Assembly (NCBI GenBank): GCA_949128115.1
Contig: OX421966.1
Coordinates: 54,247,416-54,311,415 of the forward strand
DNA: 64,000 nt
Origin: Anaspis maculata
Lineage: Eukaryota > Arthropoda > Insecta > Coleoptera > Scraptiidae
Direction: 5' to 3'
Positions 12,840-26,700 of the stretch are shown here, one piece after another. Numbering within the stretch: position 1 is the stretch's first letter; each line of letters begins with the position of its first letter. Under the pieces are notes generated by a model. That model was not told where the DNA came from. It searched no databases and saw nothing but the letters and a program-made list of their open reading frames with translations. The position numbers and the translations under genes are program-made.

Positions 12840-14300
12840 GCGCATGACCGGGCTTATTGGGGCTCTAAAGGACACTTTAAGACACAAGGGGGCTCAGCAA
12901 GACTTGGAATCCTACAATGTAGACACAAGGGAGGACAGAGCTCTGAATATCACAAGAAGAAGGGCTCACTAGGGCCCTCAGCGATACTCTAAGACACAAG
13001 GGGGCTAGCAGGGCTCGAATAGCCACAATGTAGACACAAGGCTAGATAGGGCTTCGAATAACTCGAAAATGCATGAGGGGCTCAATGGGGCTCCAAACGA
13101 CATTAGAAGACACAGGGGTGCTCAGCAGGGCCTAAACCACTACAATGTAGACCAAGAGAGGCAAGGGGTGTGAATATCGCAAGAAGGAGTGATGGGGCTC
13201 ACTAGGGCTCCAAATGATACTTAACGACACAAAGGGGGCCCTGTAGGACTTCAACCAACACATGAAGACTCAAGGGAGCTGACTAGAGCTTTGAAAACTA
13301 AAGCAATGAAAAAGAGGCCCAGCAGGGCTACAAATGAAACACGAGATCACAGGGGGGGCACATAGGGCTCCAAGAACCCTAAGAAGGCACAAGGGAGCTT
13401 TCGAAAATTCCAGTAACTTGAGAGAAATCAGAAGGGGGTCACCAAGGATGCCAACGATCATAATTGACGACACAAGGGGGCTCATTAGGACTCCAAACGA
13501 TATTTGAAGATACAAAGGGGACTTAACAGGGCTTGAAATGCTTCAATGTAGACCTCGATGTAGACTTAAGAACGGTGGTGAATTGGTAAGATAAGCGTTG
13601 CGAAATCAATCCGTCTGGGTTTATTCCTTGATTACCATTTTGGTCTCTTTCGAAAGCTACAAGAATGTACTTTGCTTTGAGCCCATTGGCATTTCCAAAA
13701 TCCAAAAATCAAAAAAAATATTTTTGGATTTTGGAAATGCCAATGGGCTCAAACCAAAGTACATCTTTGTAGCTTTCAAAAGAGACCAAAATGGTAAGAA
13801 TCCGTCAAGGAATAGACCCACAGGGATTGATTTCGCAACGCTTATTTTACCAATTCAACACCGTCCTTAAAGCAGGATAGAGCTCTGAAAATCGCAAGAA
13901 GATCTGCCTAGCTCACTAGGGCTCCAAACAACACTTGGAGACACAAAGGGGGGCCAGTAGGATTTCGACCAACACAAGAAGACATACAGGAGCTAACTAT
14001 AGAGCTTTGAAAACTAATGCAAGTAACAAAGGAGCTCATCAGGGCTTCAAATGCGACATGAAAACAAGGGGGCCTAATAGGGCTCTGAGAAACCGTCCAA
14101 GGCATAAGGGCGAAGCAAATCATCAGAAAATTTGAAGATACCCAAGGGGGTTCATCAAGACCTCAAACGACACTTGTAGAGACAAGGGGGCTCAGCAAGG
14201 CTTGAAACGCTACGTAAAAACTCGTTGGGGGATAGGGCTCTGAATATCACAGTCACACTGATGGGCCTCATTAGAGCTCCCAGAGGAGAGCTCCATCCAA
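12840..14300. repeat. Degenerate minisatellite, about 60-65-bp units with 'acacaaggggg...ggctc'
   Basis: Phrases such as 'gacacaagggggctcagcagg', 'gggctccaaacgacac' and 'tacaatgtagac' recur about every 60-65 bp, with two unit types partly alternating (a higher-order pattern). The array is interrupted by the palindromic element at 13567-13870. It lies between the 3' ends of two convergent genes. Confidence 0.8.
13567..13870. mobile_element. Near-perfect palindromic MITE inserted in the minisatellite
   Basis: Two arms of about 145 bp are inverted copies around a short A-rich centre near 13708-13720. The outer ends read GAACGGTGGTGAATTGG and, inverted, GGACGGTGTTGAATTGG. The bases outside the ends are TTAA on both sides, which fits a TTAA target or a TIR starting TTAAGG. 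No coding capacity. Single-arm relatives occur at 37078-37243, 43036-43190 and 43955-44105, so this is a dispersed family. Confidence 0.85.
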
Positions 14301-14350
14301 AGTTTCAGGCGAAAAATTGTCCGGCGAAGAATTGTCTGCGCGAAGAATTG
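14286..14350. repeat. Short tandem repeat 'gcgaagaattgtccg'
   Basis: Three imperfect copies of a 16-18-bp unit in a row. The first copy reads 'gcgaaaaattgtccg'. No function suggested. Confidence 0.6.
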
Positions 14351-14416
14351 TCCGGTCACCGGTTAGGTGTATGTATGGTTACCGCCATAGTTACTCGACC
14401 ATCTCGATATACATAA

Positions 14417-14720
14417 GTATACAGGGTGATTCCCAAACTGTGACTTTCCTGTCAAGGGTAGATTCGTTGCCAGCGAGGTTGCCACCCTTGAAACGCTGAT
14501 TGGGTGCCACGAGTCTTTTCAGCCCACAAAAACCTTCCTTTGCCCCTGGATACTCACCTGGAAAGGTAGTTCCACAACATCTTTCTTAAATTATTATGAC
14601 AGGATGGCTGAATATGGAGTAAAATAGAAGGTTAGAGAACTAACTATATATATTTTTTGAGTTGGATAAATTGTTAACAATCATTATTCAATTTCTAAAA
14701 ACCAAAAATCAAAGATAATA
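14417..14720. repeat. CAGGGTG element end downstream of Exo70
   Basis: A 'tatacagggtgattccc' terminus occurs at about 14418-14434. No matching CACCCTG end is visible before the Exo70 stop codon, so this is a fragment. The rest would be Exo70 3' UTR and flank; no convincing polyadenylation signal was seen. Confidence 0.45.
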
Positions 14721-14730
14721 TGCAAAAACT

Positions 14731-17700
14731 TCAAGCCGCAACATCGAAGAAGCGGTCAATGATGGCCGACACCTCATCAGGTTTGTGCTTGATATATTTT
14801 TCAGGATTTTTTGTAAACTGGACGCTGGCATACCTGAAATTCTCAAAGCGTTAGTACCAAGCATCAAATAACTTCTTATCGAATTCTTACATGTTATAAA
14901 AGGCGTTGTATTTTGGAATCACCAATTCCTTGTTGTCTCTCTTGATGCTCTCCCTGAGCTCCACATCCGGTATGGAATAACCCCTTTGGACCTTTGCTAT
15001 ATCATCGATTTCTTTATTAAATCCCTGAAAATATGCTCTTTCAGTTGTTTGTTTTTTATTTTTGTTCTTCGTAAATTCAGGCTTCACATAGCTACATAGC
15101 GGATTCAACTTTATAGGTCGTAGGTGCCTATAGGTATTAATGTTTGAACTCACAGCAAATTTCTCTTTGATCACTGCTCTGTCCTTGTCCCTTAGCCTGT
15201 CTCCGCCATGTAATAAGTTGATCGGACTTTCGTCACACCAAATGTAATTTAACAATTTGTTCCAGCTTAAGAAAACATTAACAATATTTAGAACGCTCAT
15301 TTCATTTAGAACATAAGCGCTACTAACCTTTGAGAATAGGCCTTCTTGTGGTCTTGTATGGAATTGTTGTAATATTCTTCGCATTTTGGTTCCGAGATTA
15401 GGTAAAGTTCCAACAGATTGCTCCTCTGTAAAGATTTAAGCACGTAGTTGTTGTTGTTTAATCTGAAAATAGCTTTCAAAGCTGCATCGCTGTACTGTTC
15501 GCTCTTGCTGAGCAAAGAGTGGTTCAGCTGGACCAAGACTTTTTCTGAAATTACAATCCAACAATCAACAATAATTCAAAAAAAAGATCTTACGGTAAAA
15601 ATCAAAATTGATATGCCTACAGTGTGTCCCAGCTAAAACATACCAGCTCGATTTGCTCAGAAAATATCAAGGTAACATTTTTTCTCCATTGGGGAGGAAG
15701 CCTGAACTTAGAGCTTGCTCCTGAGCGGGTGCCGATGTTTGTAAGTGCTCTAGTTACAAAGAAAATGCAATTTTAACCAAGCGACGCACAAGAGTTATTG
15801 TTAAAATTCATGACCACCCAACAATACCAAAAGTTAGCTTCCTAACAATTGGGTATACATATTGTACCCTTTCTTTATCGTTGATCTGTGTACAGGGACA
15901 GCTGAAAAAATCGCACCATTTCTACATAGATGATTTTATTCCATACCGAGCAAACTTTTTCTCAGCGAAAAGGTTTTACAGTTTTCGAAATTAATAATTC
16001 TGGCAGTTAGCATGAGCTAGAGGATGGATCCATAATAATTCATAATTTTCTTGGTAATTACGATCTCTTCAATGCATACTGTCACCAAGACATTATTCAG
16101 TCATAATTAACCTGTAGGGAATAAAAACAATAATGTTGTCTCGATATTCTCTGAGAGAATCAAGCTTGTATGTTTTACCTGAGATACCCTGTACACAGGG
16201 TGTTTGAAGTATTGGGACAGAGAATTGAGCTGGTTATAAAGGGTCATAAATAGATGTTTCATCAGTGGAATTTTTTTGAAAAACTAATTTTCAACAAAAA
16301 TATCCGGCTTTAAAATTCAACTTTTTTCTTCGTTTTCGAAATTTTCATTTCATAAATGGTCGAAGTAACTGAGCCGTAACTTGGCACAAGTTACCTAATG
16401 AACATCTAGGTACCCGCCTCTTAAGTTTTAATAAAATTCAACCAGTGACGGCAGAGTAACAAACTAACAAAGATCGTACCTACTTGGGAAAAAAGTCGTC
16501 GTCACTTGTTGAATTTTATCAAAAATATACGATTTTTCAATATTCAATGATTATGATCCCTTGACTCTAGTTCAGTTTTCTACCCCAATACTTCAAACAC
16601 CCTAAACGAGAAGAATAGATTATGAAAGATTTAAAAAAAAAAAAAAAAAAAAAACAACTTACTAATATAAAGTCCAAGTAGAGCCTTGTTAGTGTCAGTG
16701 ACCTTTAAACGTTCCAGTTGTCTTGTGTAACTGGGATCTTGAGCAAAAACGATGCCAATGGTATCGGTGTAGTCCAGAAGCTGCTCAAGAAACATGATGA
16801 CGTTGCTGGTGAGCTCGTGGACGGTTCCGTCGCTTGGCAGTTGAGTTACGGAATCAGATCTGAGGCTTTCGATAAAGTCTTCCAAAGCTTTGGAGCCCTA
16901 CATAATATCCCAGAAAATTATCAGTCATAAATCATGATATATCTACCAAAAGAATAACCAGTCCATCTCCCCACCTTGCGGTGTGTCTAATAGGAAGCCT
17001 CGCCCCCAAAAAAAAGGTCTTCGCAGCAATAAATCATTTTGGTACATTATTACAAAAAGTACACATAAAACACGTACACACATACAATAAGTATCGTTAA
17101 TTATTGTTTTGTTGTTAGCTTGGAAACCGTTCGAAACTTGTTTGGCAGAAAAATAATAATACCTATGGACAGGGAGCTGGTGCCTCAAAACTTACGTCAT
17201 AAGGTACATGATTTTATCCCTGTAGGTCTAAAATGCGTTGATAAGGTTGTTGAAATTTTTTTTGTCTTACATGTCAAACCGGGGGCTTTAGGCTGGTATA
17301 GGCTTGTCAATTTTCAAAAAATGTCAAAAAATGTATGTCATAAGGTACATGAATGAAACCAACGGGCTTTTGTGTGGGAACATCCCCTCAATCAAAAATC
17401 GGGTCATAACACAAAATTTTTGGGGGCTCTCGGTCCATAAGACAAGTTCGAAATTTTCAAGAAAGGCTAAAATTCACCTCCTCCTGGAGACTTCTCCTTT
17501 GGCATAATTTTAGAAATGAAAAACGATTCTCACATGATTTTTCACGCAGGTTTCGAATCTGTCCACAAAATGTTTTAATGGTACATCAATTATAGGGTGC
17601 AACATCGAAAAAATTTTCTCAAATCGTACACCCTATATTTTAACATGGGAATCGATTCCGTTCTTTATCTTGATTACAAATATAAATCACACTTGGTGGG

Positions 17701-20700
17701 TTAGTCAACAAAACGCCTGTGGAAAAATTCATAAATTTTGGTCCTTTTTTGAAGATTTCAAACTTGTCTTATGGACCGAAAGCCCCCAATAATTTTGTCT
17801 TTCGACCAGATTATCGATCAAGGGGATGTTCCCACACAAAATCCAGTTCGTTTCATTCATGTACCTTATGACGTGAATTTTAGGCCATTTTTTGGAAAAT
17901 TGACAGGCTCATACCAGCCTAAAGCCCCCGGTCTGACATGTAAGACAAAGCAATTTTTAACAACCTTGTCAACGCACATTAGACCCACAGGGTTAAAATC
18001 ACGTACCTTATGATGTAAGCTCGGACGTAAGTTTTGAGGCACCAGCTCCCTGTCCACTAATAGTACCTACTCTAAAACTTCAATGAAAGATATCGAAACA
18101 TATGTATTTGCCAAATGTGACCTGATATAAAATAAGTAGTCAATAATGCAAAAAAAACTGGAATGAAAGGAAAAGAGATAATGTATGTGACACGTAAGAA
18201 TACCTCTCATCTGCAATTTGCGGTAAAAATGGAAGATTATTCAACTAATTTGAAAGTTTGAAAGACACGAGCAGAGCAAATGTTTGGAATAGGACCCTTT
18301 CGATGTAGAAATTAGGGGTGAATAGTTTCATCTCCATCATATCTATTTTACGGTAATACCATTGTACCGTTGAGGGCGGTCTTAGCCCCATAACTCGACT
18401 AGCCTAAACGGGTGCCTTGTTTTTTTTTTGTAAAGAAAAAATATCTGATTATTTCTGTAAAATCTCAGCTTTATACGAAAAATGCCCACCTCAGTGTAGC
18501 AATGTAGTGAATTTTGCATAGTAAATATGAGTGGCATGCGCGCACCACTTCTTCACAGTTGTTGGTTGCGTCAGACAAAAAATCATATCTAAAAAACTAT
18601 AAGTCCTGGATCAAATTTTTTGTTATAAAAAATTCTGCAATACTTTGGCCCCAATGCACAGTGGGCCGATAGCTCACATTAGCGTGGCGAAATACCCGGG
18701 TGGGTTTACGGGGGTAGAGGTTCGAATCCCACCACGGGTATATTTTTTTTTGTTTCTGGAAGATTTTTTTGGAGGTTTTGTTATTTATTCTTGAAGTACT
18801 CATCATAACTTATGCACTCCTCAAATTTCACTCGATTATCATGAAGAAATAAAAAAATACAGCGAGAATAATGAGTAATGCAACTTTTCTTGAAAAATTT
18901 ATTTTCCCCAAAACCGCAAGTAGATGTAAATGGGAATGACATCATTAGAAAGAAGAACCTTTCTTCTATATAAAGTGGCTGTTCACTTTGTGTTTCTTTT
19001 TGTTTTTCATGTGATTTATTTATTTTTTCAAAGTTGTGGTTCAAATCTCAGTCCCTGCAACTTTTTTCTTTTTCTTTTCTTTTGAAGGTAACTGAGGAGT
19101 TATTTCAACTTATTTTCAAAGTAATCATCATAGTTCATAAACTTCCCTGAATCCACTCGATTATCAAGGATCATAAGAAAATACAGCAACTTGAACAAAT
19201 ACAATAATGCATTGAAACACAATTTTGACAAAATAAATAAATCACATGAAAACCAAAAAGAAACACAAAGTGAACAGTCACCTTACATAGAAGAAAGGTC
19301 TTCTTTCTTATGATGCCATTCCTATTTACATCTACTTGCGGTTTTGGGAAAAATGAATTTTTCAAGAAAAGTTGCATTACTCATTATTCTTGCTATTTTT
19401 TTAATTCTTCATGATAAAACCATGATTCAAAACCGCAAGTAAATGCAAATGGGAATAGCATCATTAGAAAGAAGAACCTTTCTTCTATGTAAGGTGACTG
19501 TTCACTTTGTGTTTCTTTTTGTTTTTCATGTGATTTATTTATTTTGTCAAAGTTGTGTTTCAATGCATTATTGTATTTGTTCAAGTTGCTGTATTTTCTT
19601 ATGATCCTTGATAATCGAGTGGATTTAGGGAAGTTTATGGACTATGATGATTACTTTGAGAATAAGTTGAAACAACTCCTCAGTTACCTTCAAAAGAAAA
19701 GAAAAAGAAAAAAGTTGCAGGGACTGAGATTTGAACCACAACTTTGAAAAAATAAATAAATCACATGAAAAACAAAAAGAAACACAAAGTGAACAGCCAC
19801 TTTATATAGAAGAAAGGTTCTTCTTTTCAATGATGTCATTTCCATTTACATCTACTTGCGGTTTTGGGAAAAATAAATTTTTCAAGAAAATTTTGCATCA
19901 CACATTATTATTGCTTTATTTTTCCAATCTTCATCATAATCGAGTGAAATTTAAGGAGTGCATACGTTATGATGAGTACTCCAAGAATAAATAACAATAC
20001 CTCCAAAAAAAAACTTCCAGAAGAAAAAAAAGATATAGGGTAAAAGGGGGTATTGTTGGCAGGGCCCCAATGATTGGCACCTCCATTTATTTATCGCTTT
20101 AATTAGTGAAATATCTCCATTTTGCCAAATCTAGTATTTTTCACAAAATGCAACAACCTTGTTTGATATATTATGTCGATAATACAAATAATTACTTCAT
20201 TCATTCTCTGTGTGACGAGTGGATTTATGACAGAATCGCGAATAAGATAAGTTTCTTATGATTTTCTTAAGAATTCACCCTCAATAGGTAGTTTGTAACT
20301 TGCCAAATTAATTCAGAAATTTGTTCGGCTTTGTTATGATTCAAAGAATAGGCTTTGTTTTACATTTTGCTGCTGAAACCACTGGTGTGGTTTTCTTATT
20401 TTGAACATTTTTCTTGGTGCCAACTTTTGGGTCACAAAACAGTAACTTTCCATTGATTGGCAGGGGTGCCAATGGATGGAGCATGTCGATTTGAGCGAAG
20501 CTCCAATGATTGGCAGGGGTGCCCATAAGTGGAACATGCCGTTTGCGCAAAGTTCCAATCATTGGAATCGATATTTTTCCGTCCAATTCAATAGGTTTTG
20601 AGCAAGATTTGCGAAAAAAAAAATTGAAATTGAGAACCACTCTGATGGCTCCATTTTTTTAATTGTTAAAATGCCATTTAATCTCAGCATCTCAGCTTAG

Positions 20701-23700
20701 TTTATTCTTGTTGTTGGCAGCGCGGTTCCCGTAATGGCATGTTTTATTGTTCATCATTCACTAAAGAGTATCGAAAAAGAACCAGTGTTGTTTGATTGTC
20801 GAAGGCGTCAAACGATCAAACGAAACGACAATAATTCCCCAATAGCTAACTTGCGAGTATTTCAAGATAGGTATCCAGACAATCAATCGAAGATGATAAG
20901 AATAATTATTACTTCACTTCACGGCAGTACCTCGTAACTGAAAAATGGAACTTTTTACAGGAGAGCAGAAACAACTGCGATTTAATGTCCGAGAATAGTA
21001 CAGAAAATTACGATATTTTGAAGTGTTATCAAAGAAAAGTAAGTTTATACTGTTTACAGTTACCTACACTGAAAAATAGCGTAATTTCCTGTACTGTTCC
21101 CGGACTTTTAAATCGCAGTTGTTTCTGCTCTCCTGTGAAAAGTTCTTTTTTTCTTTAAAAGGTTAAAACTACCAAAATATTGCTTTTTGAAATTTATTGT
21201 AGACTTGCTCTTAGTTTGAGTCTGCGCTTCTGTGTTTTTTAATTTATTGATTTACACTATAAAGATAATTATCACGAATCATGTTTAATCATTTATTGTT
21301 TTTTCTACTACTGATGCAAGTTAGATAAGGTCTTATTTTTTGATGTCGAAATGAATAAGTAGTGGAAAAGTCTTGTAGAAAAACGTTTTTTCTCGTACTT
21401 ACCCGTTTGTTTTTTGCTTGCCATTGGTTAATTATTTCACACCGTCCCAATACTCGCTGTTTCTCACTTGTTCCACAAATATCTATATTATGTTTATATA
21501 TGGTTCAGGTAAATACCCTTTACCTAACTTGTGGTGTCTAATGCCAATGAAACACGCAAACCAGTGCCAAAACACTGCTAGCGAGCAGTGCCAATCAATG
21601 GCTCAGCTCGTCGTGCCAATCATTGGCTAAAGTGCCAATGACTGGCACAAATGCAAGGCTTTCATTTTTATTCTTTTTTGGCTGTTTAGAACACTGTTTG
21701 CATTAAACTTTAATAAGACCATATAGCGAAGACATTGAAGAATGCCTGAAAAAAAAATGCGGTTCGTACCTCTAATACCAAACGATTAATCAGCTTCTAA
21801 GTTTGAGGAACCTCTTAAGGTGCCAATCAATGGAGGTTTTACCCTATCTATCCGTGGTGGGATTCGAACCTCGACCCCCAAATACCCAGAAACGCCGGGT
21901 ATTTCGCCACGCTAATCTGAGCTATCGGCCCACTGTGCAATGGGATGTTTTCAGCGTAGTTGAAGAAACTCTGCTAGATGTCCCTAGTGGTTCGTAAGGG
22001 GCTTGGGAACATTTGTGTTCTGTATGTTGACAGCTCAACCGACTGCTTGTTGTCGTTCAAAATTGAAATGTAACCCAAAAAATTGAGCGACGTTTATCAA
22101 AAGTGTCAAAGTCTGAAGTGTTGAGTTTCGCTGGCCATTCTTTGTTCGTTGAACAATAACAACGAACGTGAACTGCAGCAAAACCATGCCTGTAAGGTCA
22201 AGGAATAAGAAAGTGCAACTGACGCTACTTAATTTTGAATTCAACACTTCGCCGAAGTGCTCGTCTGAAGATGCTCAACAGAGTTTAGTTTGGGTGTTAT
22301 GGTTCTGGTCTCCTCCTGCTTCCTGCTTTGTGTGAAAGAAAAGGCGACATGAGAATACGAGTTAGAATCATTGATAAAACCTGGTGGTTTTTACTTAATC
22401 TTGTTTATTAAAAACGTTCCTAAAATAATTTGCATGGCTTTCACTCGACCTCCTCGCATAGCACGCTAAAGTTTACGTTCAATTCAGTGGTTGTGGCTAC
22501 TCTCTGGTTGTAGTCTGCAGTCTGCCCTACACCTTCTAGTCTCTTCAGCCTCTCAAGCTACGAAGTTATCCACAAAACCATTTGTGGCCGCGCCTTCCAC
22601 AGGGTGCGTGCTCCTCTCTTCTTTGTGTGAACATAAATTCATACCGCAATTTCGTCACATCACCCAGCAATAAGAAAATTGTGTTCCATGTTCAATCGAT
22701 TTCTATTATTGTATCTTCACTTATACCAAGCTGTTCAGCATCAAGGAGCTTTCGTACAAAGGCCGTGCGTGATGATACGGGAATGGGAAATCTGGAACTG
22801 ACAACAGCTGCTACATAGACAATTTAGCATTCGGCATATTTGGCAACGACTCTATGGCAACGACCGCAACCTGTTGCAGAACCGTCACATTCAAAAATCC
22901 CGCTGAAATATCAGGGCAGCCGAACTGCGTCAGTGTCGCCAATTTATGATAATTGAATGTTTCTCAGCCCCTTACGAACTACCAGGGACATCTATTGAGA
23001 ACCTGTCAGGAAAACATCCCATTGCTTTGCTGGTTGTATATAGAAAACTGTAAGAACAAAAATTTCTCTCGCTGACTGAAAATCATGATGCATTCATAGC
23101 CGACAAAAATGTTTATAAACCTTATAAATAAATAATAAACCATTGTTTCTCAATTGCTGTCACACTGCGACAAAGGTCTGGATATGTACTTCAATTTAAA
23201 AAAAATAGGCACAAAGCTTCATTAGATCCAAAGATATGATGATGGAAAGGCTGACATCCATGCGTTTTCTCTATTTTAAATGAGTTTCGCGAGTTGTGCA
23301 TTCTTTATGATTGTTAAAGATTGTTTATATTTGACCGATCATCTTTAAACGTCGTCGGTATCAACCTGCAATAGTTGAGATTCGATTAGCGAAAGAATGG
23401 ACTGGATATATTGAACCGTTCAAAAGATACGGAAGATTTAGGTCAATTTTGTTACGAAACGAGGAACGAGAAAAAAAATCACGAAAAAAAGCAGCCACAA
23501 ATAGCCTTCGCCACTACGTCTGGCGAGGCTTAAAAATTAATCAATTATTCCTTCAAGAGCAACAAGACGTATTTGCAAAGCACCACCACAAGCACCAATG
23601 GATTTTGTGCATGTGTCACGTGTAACCAATCCAGTGAGCGGATTTCCGAATCATGGTCCCTGATTTTGGCCGAAAGAAACCCCATAAAAGCAAAATATGA

Positions 23701-26700
23701 CGCGTCTGTCTACTAAAGTAGGTTCACCTGTACCGTCATTCTAGTCGGCTGTGAGATTTTTTTTTAAGTTTCCAAATCTGAAATATAGAAAATCCCCAAA
23801 ACTTTGCGGTTGACTGCTCTGGCTTTATTTAGCGTTCGTCGTTCGGACCACTTTTGGAACGTATTTTTTACGCATATCCTCTGCAGATAGACGGAATATT
23901 TTTGCGGGACGTGATGTCTGACGCTTTTTTCCATTATATTGGAAAATGTAGTAATTTTTCGACCTGTTTTTAATTTTCGCCAATGAACAAATAAAGCTGG
24001 GTTCCCAGATGCGAATATTCGGACAGAAAATGCGATTTTATATGTCAAATTTTGAATTCGAGGGCTCTGATTGGCCAATATGACAACTTTGACATTAAAT
24101 TTCGCATTTTCTGTCCGAATAATCGCAACTGGGAATTCAGCTTAAATCAAAGCAGCTTTGACATTTGACAGGTGTCAAAATATTTCTAACCTCTTGAAGC
24201 TGGTTCAGCTTTAGGTTGATTCAAACTAAAAAAGTACTAGGCCTTCGTCCAAAAAAAGGGGTCCCATGGAATCATCAATCCTTTCACCTCTTGCAGTCGA
24301 AAAGACACGACGAATCATGAAGCACTATTGGCAAGACAAGGAACATTTCAGCAGGCCTGCAGTTGCAGCAGGATTCACGTATAAAGAGTTGATTAAACCG
24401 AATTTCAAACAACCCAGCCGCTCAAAATTGCGTATTGGACCGAAATTCATGTGAGTACCTTCAGTTTGTAATTTGCTTTCATTTTGGAGCTTGGCGGAAC
24501 GAGTTTTTGTCGGCCTTGAATGGCCGTCGTCAAGATGACTAAAATTGAAGGCGGTCCCGTAGGATTATGGTGTCTAAATAACGGTAATACAGCTCTGCGC
24601 CCCTCTAGTCGCCTTTCCAATCATGACAAGGTCAGTATTCCAAGATTTTAATATCAATTTGATGAGAAATATAACTTTACTTACAGAGAAGTCAGTTTCA
24701 CACCAGGTAAAAAGGCGGCAAGCCTACAATGCTGAAGTAGAAAATTTGCCCAGCCAACTAGAGTCACAGTACAACTGAACCTACTATACCAATTGAAATT
24801 TGCGATAAGCTAAACGATCTGTAAACTTCGCAAACAAAAAACACTACATCGGTTCATCGGTATGACGTCAGCTCAGTATGGTCGTATAATGGTGGCCTTA
24901 CATTGAGCATTAAATGCTGCAGCTTTTGAGCTTTGCGATTGCAGCAGAGTTCTGATTGGATGGGCAAAATTCAAAAAGTTTTGCTGCCATGCTGCTCAAG
25001 AAGTTCACGTCTAGCCAACTTCTTTTGCAGGCAGCAAAAGCAAACTGACGTCTGTCAGAGACCGTCTGTCATTGATGTCAATGCTGTCATTGTGAATGTC
25101 AGAGGGCGTGAATGTGAATATTGGGGAATTATCCGTTGTGTATACTGTATACCTGATCTTATTGAACGATATACGTCGCTTCTTCATGCATCTTAATGTG
25201 CGTGCAGCTTTGTCACATGCTGCTGCTGCGGCAAAATTTGAGTGACCATCATGACATCATGTAACATATGTGACCAATGATGGCCTAAGGCTTTACACTG
25301 AGCATCAAATGCTGCAGCTTTTTTAGCTGCAGAGTTCTGATTGGACCTGACTCTGGACTATAATAGGATGGAACAAACAACAAACCTATTATAGACCGTG
25401 GTCCGTACTGTCAAATTCACTAAGTCAAAGTTAACATCCATTATGAACGGAGCTTAACGTGCTAACGTGAATAATTTCTTGATGACATTTATATTTCATT
25501 ATTTATCGGTAAAAATCAACTTGGAGCCGGCTCTGGATTCCCAAGAGCTAACTGACAATGACATTTTGAAATTCATGGGCCATGGCGCCATCTAGCTGTC
25601 TGTTAAGGGCCTGCCACACGCACAAGCTTTACCTCGTGCTTACTTGTGCAAACTGGCATGTATCGGGAAGCCCGTGCGTGTGGACGACAAAACGGTAGCA
25701 CGTGCAAGCCACTTAAGTGTTCCGTATTACTTGCGCAAATTATACCGTACAAGTGAGCGCGAGGTAAAGCTTGTGCGTGTGGCAGGCCCTTTATCTCAAT
25801 TTCACCGCGAAAGTGAAACGTCAAATCAAACGCAAAATGTGGTGCTCCAATCCCAACTGTTCAAGTGGAAAACTGAAGAAATACCCAAGTCTTTTTTGTG
25901 AAAACTGGAATAAAAGGCATTTGGCAAGCTCTTCATTCTTCAGAGAGCATCGAGGTTTTCAGGTCATACTGGTCATAGTTTCAGGTTGCCGTGCTCCCAG
26001 ACGGCTCTGACAGCTTTCGAATTTCTAACCTCAAAGGTAGGATCTCTTGAAATTTGTTTGAATTTTCCTAAAATTCACTAGGAAAATCCAGTGAATCACT
26101 AGCAAACTTGTCGCCAGGCATGAACTGCCAAAAATGCAATTTTCTTGTCGTTTTTCTTGTCTTTGACAGTAAAAATGACACTTTCAATTAATGTTGGTTG
26201 ATGGTTGAACCAGGTTGAGTTGAGCACAAAGGTTGAAGAGGTTGAACATTACATTTGAACGGCAATTGATACTGCTTACAAAGTGCTCAACAAATTCAAC
26301 AACTTTTCATCTGTTTTAAAAAGTAAGTTTCTACTCCTTCGAGCCATTTCAATAAATTTCATTTCCACTGTTCGATTCAATTGGCATTGTTCGACTATAC
26401 GACTCAAGACTCAGAAGAAAACGTGATGAAATGACGCACAAGCGATAATGCAGGGAGCGACACACAAGCGAAATCGCAGTTTACAGACAGGATTTACTAG
26501 CCCGATCTGGCAACAATGCCACGCTCGTGCGAACATTGTGAGCAGCGACAAGTAGTTCGTGGCGGCGACTCAGAAGCGAAAGCATTGGCAGGGACGTACA
26601 AGCGAAAGTGATTTCAGCGACGCAGTCGCGAGAAGAGACTTGAGGCTGCTGGGTTATTAAAAAAAAAATAACTTAGTGACCTGCCGAGGTACATGCGAAC

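Noticed and set aside
12594..12992. 132-aa open frame
   Set aside because: Runs into the minisatellite and has no motifs; overlapping frames on the other strand are equally long.
18655..18740. Functional tRNA gene
   Set aside because: Box A and B words are present but the acceptor stems do not pair and no anticodon arm fits; an inverted partner at 21840 shows it is part of a repeat.
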